Assembly: GCA_015999985.1 (NCBI GenBank)
Contig: JAECRA010000009.1
Span: 24,236 to 88,235 of the forward strand
DNA: 64,000 bases
Source: Comamonadaceae bacterium
Lineage (GTDB): Bacteria; Pseudomonadota; Gammaproteobacteria; Burkholderiales; Burkholderiaceae_C
Direction: 5' to 3'
In this document: positions 36,120 to 42,324 of the stretch, in pieces
Position numbering within the stretch: position 1 is the stretch's first letter
Layout of the letters: each line of letters begins with the position of its first letter
Program-made: the position numbers and the translations under genes
The notes under the pieces: model-generated
The model's input: the letters and a program-made list of their open reading frames with translations, nothing else
Told to the model about the DNA's origin: nothing
Database searches by the model: none

Positions 36120-36192
36120 CGCTGTGCGTACTCCTCAGTCTGCATGATTTGCGTGATGTGCGTGATGGGGTGCAGGCCTTTTGGCCCTGGAA

Positions 36193-37173
36193 TCATTCCG
36201 CGCGAATGTCCATCTGGGCCGCAAGCTTCTTCCATTTGGAAATTTCATCCGAGATGAATTTGGCGTACTGCTCCTGCGAATTGGCTGCCAATTGAAGCCC
36301 GCCAGTTTTGCCCAGCTGATCCTGCACAGCCGGATCGTTCAGGACCTCCGCGACTTCCTTGTTGATTCGCTCGACAACCGCTTGCGGCAGTTTCCTGGGG
36401 CCCATGATTCCGAACATCACAGATGCATCAAAATTCTTGACGCCCGCTTCTGCAAAAGTTGGAACGTCGGGCAAGGCCTGTGAGCGCGCATTACCCGTCA
36501 CAGCAAGTGCACGAACCCGGCCAGTGCGAACAGATTGCGCAGCCAGCACAGTGGTGTCTACCAGCATTTGAATTTCGCCGGCCATCAAGGCCTGCCCTGC
36601 CGGTCCGTTTCCACGGTAGGGCACGTGGGTCATCCGCAGACCCAGGGTCTGGGCCAGAAGCGCGGCTGCCAAATGCGTGGACCCACCCGTGCCTGACGAA
36701 CCGTAGTTCAGTTTGTCAGGGTGGGCTTTGGCGTAGTCCACAAACTCTGCCAAGGTCTTCACAGGCAGCGAATCAGCCACCATGAGCACGGTAGGAATGA
36801 AGCCTATGTTGGCGATGGCGACCAGGTCCTTCTCGACGTCGAACTTCAGGTTCTTGTAGACCGCAGGCACGATGGTGATGGCGCTGGATACCGTCATCAA
36901 GGTGTAGCCGTCAGGGGCAGATCGGACCACGGAGTCTGCAGCGATGGTGGAAGCGGCCCCAGTCACGTTGGATACCACCACCGACTGCCCCATGCGCTGG
37001 CCGAGCTTTTGCGATATGACCCGTGCCACGACGTCGGTGGCGCTGCCCGCGGCAAAGCCACACACCATGTTGATGGGTTTGGTGGGGTAGCCACCTTGTG
37101 CGAGCACGGTGCCTGATGCACCTGCCAACGAGACGGCAGCTATCTGTTTCATGACTTCTCTGCGCTTGATCAT
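36193..37173 (-). CDS. Orphan TctC/Bug-family solute-binding protein
   Basis: 326 residues from the ATG at 37173, with GGAG 8 bases upstream. Tat-like signal MIKRREVMKQIAAVSLAGA, cleavage near VLAQ. Family features: CGFAAGSATDVVARVISQK, VVSNVTGAASTIAADSV and THVPYRGNGPAGQALMAGE. First gene of the minus-strand unit ending in carboxyltransferase copy 2; divergent from the CoA-transferase at 37512. Confidence 0.94.
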   Translation of the reverse strand: MIKRREVMKQIAAVSLAGASGTVLAQGGYPTKPINMVCGFAAGSATDVVARVISQKLGQRMGQSVVVSNVTGAASTIAADSVVRSAPDGYTLMTVSSAITIVPAVYKNLKFDVEKDLVAIANIGFIPTVLMVADSLPVKTLAEFVDYAKAHPDKLNYGSSGTGGSTHLAAALLAQTLGLRMTHVPYRGNGPAGQALMAGEIQMLVDTTVLAAQSVRTGRVRALAVTGNARSQALPDVPTFAEAGVKNFDASVMFGIMGPRKLPQAVVERINKEVAEVLNDPAVQDQLGKTGGLQLAANSQEQYAKFISDEISKWKKLAAQMDIRAE

Positions 37174-37511
37174 GTCTTTGTCTCCATTCGTTATGTTTTT
37201 CACGCAATAACCCAGACACAACACAGCCGTGTGGCGGATGTTGCCTGGATGGAGTGGCGACCTCAGGCCACTCGAATGACCGACTTCACGCCTACAGGCC
37301 ACACGCTCACTTGGCCTTCAGATCAATCCCGCACCTGGCGACGTGATAGCCGCTTGAGGCAGATTCCGCAGGCAACAGTTGCAAATTGCACCAGTGACAA
37401 ATGCCCGCCGAAGAAATTGTAGTAGACATTCAACTTGTTGACAATAATAATATCAGCATAGATTTCAAGCCGACTGCCTGCGGCGCTTTCTCAGATGTCT
37501 GGACTATTGCC
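37174..37511. other. Divergent promoter region between Bug gene and CoA-transferase
   Basis: 338 bases without a gene. The half nearer the CoA-transferase is AT-rich and holds the 25-base element copy B. The half nearer the Bug gene holds its ribosome-binding site and nothing else I recognise. Confidence 0.6.
37420..37444. promoter_or_regulatory. 25-base element, copy B, upstream of CoA-transferase
   Basis: Read on the minus strand: TTGTCAACAA, two bases, TGAATGTC, one base, ACTA. It matches copy A (33348-33372) at 20 of 25 positions. On the plus strand it contains TTGTTGACAA, identical to the dyad in copy A. It lies 68-92 bases before the CoA-transferase ATG. Confidence 0.65.
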
Positions 37512-38762
37512 ATGAACCACGCCACCTCACACGCTTCCGGCCCGCTTTCCGGTTATCGAGTTCTTGAACTGGGGTCTACCGTTGCCGGTCCGTTCTGCGG
37601 CCGGTTATTTGCAGACTTCGGAGCTGAAGTCATCAAGGTTGAGCCGGCAGAGGGTGACGCAGTCCGCATGATGGGCAAGAGCTACGAAGGTCAGTCCCTC
37701 TACGCGGCCAGCATCCTGCGAAACAAATCACTGGTGTCGTTGAATCTTCGCTCAGAGGAAGGGCGAGAAATCGTTCGCCGACTGGTCAAAGAGTGCGATG
37801 TGGTGATTGAGAACTTTCGCCCCGGTGCCTTGGAAAAATGGGGCTTGGGTTACGACGCTCTATCGGAAATCAACCCCTCGCTGATCATGGTGCGCATCAG
37901 CGGTTTCGGTCAGGACGGGCCGTACAGCGAACGCGCAGGTTACGGCGTTATCGGTGAAGCCGTGAGTGGCCTTCGGCACGTCACGGGTGATCCTGACCGC
38001 CCCCCTTCGCGCGCAGCAGTTTCGCTGACAGATTGCGTGACCGGTCTATACGCGGCGTTTGGCGCCGTCATGGCGCTTTTGCACCAGAAAGAATCTGGCA
38101 AAGGGCAGTTGATTGATGCCAGCTTGTATGAATCAGCCTTCAGCTTCATGGAACCCCATGTTCCCGCCTACGACAAGCTCGGATTCATTGCCAACCGTGC
38201 AGGATCCAAGCTCCCAGACAGCACACCGAACAATCTGTACTCTTCCGGTGACGGCTCACCCATTCACATCACCGCAATGGGCAACGCCGTATTCCAGCGC
38301 TTGGCAGAAGCCATGGGCCAGGCGCATCTGGCTACCCACCCCGACTACGCCGAAGCAAGAGCGCGGTCTCTAAACAGCGACGCCCTGGACAAGCTGATTT
38401 CTGACTGGACACAATCTCTGCCCCTGACGGAGTTGGAGCGACGCCTGGAGGCGGCAAACGTACCGGCTACCCGCATTTTCACGATGGAAGATATCTTCCA
38501 TGACGCTCACTTCAAGGCGCGTGACATGCTTCTCAAAGTACCCCATGACACACTGGGCACAGTGACGGTGGCGGGCGTCGTTCCCAAACTGTCTGCGACC
38601 CCAGGACGAGTCTACTCAAGCGGCGGCGCAGTAGGAAGAGACACCACGCGCGTTCTCAGCGAGCTTGCAGGGCTGTCGACGGACGAGATAAATCGCCTGA
38701 CGAGCGAGGGCATCATTTTTCAGTCCGCGCACAGCGACACGGAGCAAGCGCAGGCTTCTTGA
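37512..38762 (+). CDS. CoA-transferase family III (CaiB/BaiF)
   Basis: 416 residues from the ATG at 37512. Signatures: VLELGSTVAGPFCGRLFADFG, VIENFRPGALEKWGLGY, RISGFGQDGPYSERAG, and the catalytic aspartate in SLTDCVTGLYAAFGA near residue 176. It probably activates the acid taken up by the neighbouring Bug proteins to its CoA ester, the substrate needed by the carboxylase genes; this is inferred from context and the shared operator. It is convergent with the GntR gene at 38818. Confidence 0.94.
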   Translation: MNHATSHASGPLSGYRVLELGSTVAGPFCGRLFADFGAEVIKVEPAEGDAVRMMGKSYEGQSLYAASILRNKSLVSLNLRSEEGREIVRRLVKECDVVIENFRPGALEKWGLGYDALSEINPSLIMVRISGFGQDGPYSERAGYGVIGEAVSGLRHVTGDPDRPPSRAAVSLTDCVTGLYAAFGAVMALLHQKESGKGQLIDASLYESAFSFMEPHVPAYDKLGFIANRAGSKLPDSTPNNLYSSGDGSPIHITAMGNAVFQRLAEAMGQAHLATHPDYAEARARSLNSDALDKLISDWTQSLPLTELERRLEAANVPATRIFTMEDIFHDAHFKARDMLLKVPHDTLGTVTVAGVVPKLSATPGRVYSSGGAVGRDTTRVLSELAGLSTDEINRLTSEGIIFQSAHSDTEQAQAS

Positions 38763-38794
38763 CTCAAGGTCTTGCGCCCACGTATACACCGGCC

Positions 38795-38814
38795 AGGGCG
38801 TGTTAACACGCCCT
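38795..38814. terminator. 20-base perfect palindrome between convergent genes
   Basis: AGGGCGTGTTAACACGCCCT folds into an 8-bp GC-rich stem with loop TTAA. It lies between the stops of the CoA-transferase and GntR genes, so a bidirectional transcript end is likely, although no T tract follows. Confidence 0.6.
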
Positions 38815-38817
38815 AGT

Positions 38818-39516
38818 TCAGGAAGACTCCATTTCAGACAGGTAGTTGACCGCATCGACGCGAGTCGCGTTGACCAGCTTCTCCATGATGTCGCCAGCTT
38901 CTTCAAACTTGCCCTTCATGACAAAGCTGTAGATTTTTCGCCAGTTCTGCGCTGAAGACTGGCGGCGCTCTATGGTCCGCAGGCTGAGTTTCGTATAACG
39001 CCAGCTACGCCGCGCCAACGAGCCCATGAATTGCGCCAGCACCGGGTTGCCGCAGGACTCGGCCAAGCTCAACGACAGATCAACGCTGCACGCGGCGTAG
39101 GTGCTGGCTTGCTCTCCTGGTTCCCCCGCGAGTGCCTCGAGTTTCTGGACCCGTTTTTCAAAGTCCGCCAGTACGGCAGCGTCAGCATTCACCAAGCCCC
39201 GGATCATGGCGCCAGCCAGCAATATGCGGACTTCAAATACGCTGTTGACCTCGGCCACGGAAAGCTTGCTGACATAGGCACCGCGGTTAGGCAACATCTG
39301 GATCACACCGTCGTTTTCGAGAATACGAAGTGCTTCACGTATGGGGCCGCGGCTGACGTTGAAAGACGTAGCCAGGGCGTCTTCTCTCAGACGCTCTCCG
39401 GGTTGAACACGCTCGGAGACAATAGATTCATATAGACGCTCTGCTATTTGCTCGGGCAATGTCCGTAGACGACTTTCGCGGCGAAGTATGTCGCCTTGCT
39501 GCTCAGATAGACTCAC
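38818..39516 (-). CDS. GntR-family regulator with FCD domain, paralogue 2
   Basis: 232 residues. Winged helix (LPEQIAERLYESIV, FNVSRGPIREALRIL) and FCD-like domain (GSLARRSWRYTKLSL, DIMEKLVNATRVDA). It parallels the regulator at 33675 motif for motif (PEQIAER, PGERxREDA, VxRGPxREALRILE, SLARxSWRYTKL, MEKLV), so the two are recent-looking paralogues flanking the carboxylase locus. The CoA-transferase is its convergent neighbour. Probably shares the 25-base element as operator. Confidence 0.93.
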   Translation of the reverse strand: MSLSEQQGDILRRESRLRTLPEQIAERLYESIVSERVQPGERLREDALATSFNVSRGPIREALRILENDGVIQMLPNRGAYVSKLSVAEVNSVFEVRILLAGAMIRGLVNADAAVLADFEKRVQKLEALAGEPGEQASTYAACSVDLSLSLAESCGNPVLAQFMGSLARRSWRYTKLSLRTIERRQSSAQNWRKIYSFVMKGKFEEAGDIMEKLVNATRVDAVNYLSEMESS

Positions 39517-39654
39517 AGAACGATCCTTTTACGATGGGGTTAATTATCACCCGTGTGGGCCTGTACAACGCTGATCTGCGGCCTGAGCACCAGTGGCAGG
39601 CTTGGCTGCCAGGAGAATCGGCAGGCCATCTCTGCGGACGCATGAGCTCAAAAG

Positions 39655-40554
39655 TCAACGCTCCCGGCGGGCTAGGGCTGTCTCGCGGACCAACTCCCAT
39701 ACGCGCAGGGCCACCGGCGATGGCGAACGGTTGCGACGGTGCACCAGCACGATGTCTCGCTGAACAACCGGAATGAGCGGACGCGTACCGAGTCGGCCCA
39801 ATCCATCCGGTGGAACGGCCAGTGTCGGCATCACGCTGATTCCAATGCCCGCCTCTACCATCCGGAAGACCGTGGTGGGGTGTCCAAGCGACTGGACCAC
39901 CTCACAACGGGCGCCATGCTGCTCCAATGCCGCGTCGATCAGGCGTCTGCTGCCTGAGGCGTGGTCTAGCAACACCAGTGGATGCCCGCTCAAGGCAGAC
40001 CAGCGCACGGAGCGGTGGCGCATCAGCGAATGGGCGTTGGGAGCCACCAGCACGAAGGGATCCTGCATGACGGTTTCACAATGCAGGTCATTGGTGGGAG
40101 AAGGCTCGATCACCACACCGAAATCCACCTCACCCGCCCGAACGCTGCCCAGGACGTCCTGCTGAATGCGGTCAAGAAGGACCAATTGAATATCTGGCTC
40201 CTGCTGCAAACAGGCGGCAATGCAGTCTGGCATGAGATTGGCGGACAGTGTCGGGCTGCTGGCGACTCGCACTACTCCGCGCAGGGCGCCGGCCATGTCA
40301 CCTACATCACGCAACGTTTGATCCAACTCATCAAGAAGCCTGTCCAGCCGCGTAGCAAGCGATTGGCCTGCCTGGGTCAAAGCCACCTCACGCGTAGTCC
40401 GGTCCAGCAATTTGAGACCGAGCTGAGATTCCAGCTCATGAATGGACCGGCTCACCGCAGGTTGTGTCAGGCCGATGCGCTCACCCACGCGACTGAAATT
40501 ACGCTCTGTGGCAAGTGCCCGGAAAACACGGAGCTGACGCAAAGTGACATTCAT
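39655..40554 (-). CDS. LysR-family transcriptional regulator
   Basis: 299 residues: N-terminal winged helix (LRQLRVFRALATERNFSRVGE, LTQPAVSRSIHELESQLG) and a substrate-binding domain of two alpha/beta lobes from about residue 90. It is divergent from the SBF-type symporter at 40624 with 69 bases between, the standard LysR arrangement, so it probably controls that symporter in response to its substrate. A 15-base palindrome overlaps its start codon. Confidence 0.94.
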   Translation of the reverse strand: MNVTLRQLRVFRALATERNFSRVGERIGLTQPAVSRSIHELESQLGLKLLDRTTREVALTQAGQSLATRLDRLLDELDQTLRDVGDMAGALRGVVRVASSPTLSANLMPDCIAACLQQEPDIQLVLLDRIQQDVLGSVRAGEVDFGVVIEPSPTNDLHCETVMQDPFVLVAPNAHSLMRHRSVRWSALSGHPLVLLDHASGSRRLIDAALEQHGARCEVVQSLGHPTTVFRMVEAGIGISVMPTLAVPPDGLGRLGTRPLIPVVQRDIVLVHRRNRSPSPVALRVWELVRETALARRER

Positions 40555-40567
40555 GATTCTGAATCAT
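40553..40567. promoter_or_regulatory. LysR-type box overlapping the LysR start codon
   Basis: ATGATTC-T-GAATCAT is a perfect 7-1-7 palindrome that contains T-N11-A. It overlaps the initiator ATG of the LysR gene and lies 57 bases before the symporter ATG. Placement suits autorepression plus activation of the divergent gene. Confidence 0.55.
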
Positions 40568-40623
40568 ATATCCATTAGATAAATCCATTTCTCTTTCTAA
40601 TCCAGGGGCGATCCAATCACGGC

Positions 40624-41622
40624 ATGACACGCCCGCGCTACCTTCCAGATAACTTCACACTGGCCCTGCTGACCACGGTGGCAGCAGCCAGCCTGCTGCC
40701 TGCCAGCGGGCAATGGGTCTATTTCTTTGAGATGGCGACCAGCATTGCCATCGGTCTGCTCTTCTTTCTCCATGGCGCCAAGCTCTCCAGAGAGGCGATC
40801 TTTGCCGGGGTAACCCATTGGCGGCTACACCTGCTGGTGCTTTGCAGCACCTTCGTGCTTTTTCCGTTGTTGGGGATGATCCTCAAACCAATTCTGGCGC
40901 CTCTGGTCACGCCTGCGTTGTATGTGGGCGTCCTGTATCTTTGCGTCTTGCCAGCGACAGTGCAGTCAGCCATTGCGTTCACTTCACTCGCGCGGGGTAA
41001 TGTTCCTGCAGCAGTGTGCAGCGCCTCCGCTTCCACACTGCTGGGCGTTTTCATCACTCCGCTGCTGGTCAACGCTCTGGTAGTGCCGCACCACCAGAGC
41101 AGCGGCTCTCTCGACGCGATTGGCCGCATCCTGCTGCAACTGATGGTGCCCTTCGTGGCTGGCCATCTGCTACGCCCATGGATTGGGAGCTTCGTCAAGC
41201 GCCACGCCTCCACGCTCAAGTTCGTCGACCAGGGCTCGATCTTGCTGGTCGTCTACACCGCGTTCAGCGCCGCCGTGATTGAAGGCCTTTGGAAGCAGGT
41301 GCCACTATCGGCTCTGGCCGGGCTACTCGTTGTGTGCGCAGTGCTGCTGACGCTTGCGCTGGTACTCACGGCATTGGCAGCGCGCAAGCTGGGCTTTGAC
41401 AAAGCCGATGAAATCACGATTGTGTTCTGCGGCTCCAAGAAGAGCTTGGCCAGTGGCGTGCCCATGGCCAAGGTGCTTTTCCCGGCGGCATCGGTCGGGG
41501 CTATTGTGCTCCCGCTGATGCTTTTCCATCAGATGCAACTGATGGTCTGCGCAGCGTTGGCACACCGTTATTCACGCCGCACGAGTGAGCCTCTTGGAAG
41601 CATTCAGGCACAGAGCCGCTGA
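40624..41622 (+). CDS. Bile acid:Na+ symporter-like (SBF family) permease
   Basis: 332 residues and about ten hydrophobic helices. Features of the SBF-like branch: IAIGLLFFLHGAKLSREAI near residue 45, the helix-break region LPATVQSAIAFTSLARGN near 125 and FCGSKKSLASGVPMA near 280. Members take up organic anions with sodium. Controlled, by inference, by the divergent LysR regulator. Substrate unknown. Confidence 0.92.
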   Translation: MTRPRYLPDNFTLALLTTVAAASLLPASGQWVYFFEMATSIAIGLLFFLHGAKLSREAIFAGVTHWRLHLLVLCSTFVLFPLLGMILKPILAPLVTPALYVGVLYLCVLPATVQSAIAFTSLARGNVPAAVCSASASTLLGVFITPLLVNALVVPHHQSSGSLDAIGRILLQLMVPFVAGHLLRPWIGSFVKRHASTLKFVDQGSILLVVYTAFSAAVIEGLWKQVPLSALAGLLVVCAVLLTLALVLTALAARKLGFDKADEITIVFCGSKKSLASGVPMAKVLFPAASVGAIVLPLMLFHQMQLMVCAALAHRYSRRTSEPLGSIQAQSR

Positions 41623-41742
41623 CGCCCTGCCCTGCTGCCGCGCGGTTGCACCGCAGTAGGTCAGGTTAGGTCTGGCCAATCTCCTATTGACGCCTTTTGG
41701 AATTCCAGACAGCCGACACATCACAGTTCGAGCTGAGGTTCT

Positions 41743-41839
41743 ATGGTTTTGGTCAAGCGAGAGATGGCCTTTGAACTACCCAAAACCATTCCCCCTGTCG
41801 AAGCCTTGCACAGCGCTTTAACAGGCTCAGCGCGAACGG
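41743..41839. repeat. REP-like element with inverted repeats
   Basis: ATGGTTTTGG (41743-41752) and CCAAAACCAT (41780-41789) are a perfect inverted repeat. Then CTGTCGAAGCC and, 15 bases on, ACAGGCTCAGCGCGAACGG, which resembles the REP-type sequences with CTGTCGAAG/GGCTCAGC(G)CGAACGG common between genes of Comamonadaceae. Dispersed noncoding repeat. Confidence 0.45.
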
Positions 41840-41966
41840 AGTTGTTCATCCCATGCACATAAGACTTGACGAAAACCATTGGGTTTCAGGACAAGCTCAG
41901 CTGGACGGCGAGCAACGCCGGCATGCGGATGGTCGAATCGTTGCGCACTTCATCCCCCTAGTGGCG

Positions 41967-41985
41967 ACCTAGGGAAAACCTAGGG
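41967..41985. promoter_or_regulatory. Two direct ACCTAGGG repeats, 11-base period
   Basis: ACCTAGGG-AAA-ACCTAGGG, each octamer containing the palindrome CCTAGG. The spacing of one helical turn suggests a protein binding to one face. It lies 68 bases before the SDR-like fragment and 340 before the acyl-CoA dehydrogenase, so it may mark the original promoter of this operon. Confidence 0.45.
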
Positions 41986-42052
41986 TTTTACCGAGTATCT
42001 GCGGCATTTGAATGTCTTTCATTTTTACCAGCCGGCAAGTAGACTCCACGAC

Positions 42053-42166
42053 ATGAATGACATGTCATCAAGAACACATTGGAGGGGCAGGAACGCCTTG
42101 GTCGTCGATGGCGCACAAGGCACCGGGCGTACCGGCAGGAGAGCCTTGGCGCTGGGCGCTGCCTGA
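42053..42166 (+). pseudogene. N-terminal remnant of a short-chain dehydrogenase
   Basis: The 37-codon frame ends at TGA after a fragment that reads like an SDR N-terminus: WRGRNALVVDGAQGTGR matches the GK-x-ALVTGAxxGIGR Rossmann start, with TG changed to DG. Nothing downstream continues the fold. I infer that an SDR gene once preceded the acyl-CoA dehydrogenase and has been mostly deleted. Confidence 0.45.
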
Positions 42167-42324
42167 GAAACACAAGAACGCGATGCGCGACCCCATCCAG
42201 GCTTTTGCCAGATTCAAGGTAGCCCACTGATGGCTGCCGGACGACCGCTCCTGCAAGGCCTGACCATCCCAGCCATCACCAACGCCACCCTCCAGGTGGC
42301 ATGCGTTGATTCAAAACGGATCAC

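Larger units (their letters stand above)
41623..42324. other. 700-base intergenic region with repeats and gene debris
   Basis: No intact gene. It contains an inverted repeat and REP-like sequence (41743-41839), an 11-base-period direct repeat (41967-41985), an SDR-like fragment ending in a stop (42053-42166), and a 32-codon frame (42231-42329) whose TGA overlaps the ATG of the acyl-CoA dehydrogenase but which resembles nothing I know. Confidence 0.7.

Noticed and set aside
40624..41622. SBF-type symporter as the missing permease of the Bug proteins
   Set aside because: Its fold is a secondary sodium symporter with its own LysR regulator, unlike TctA/TctB.
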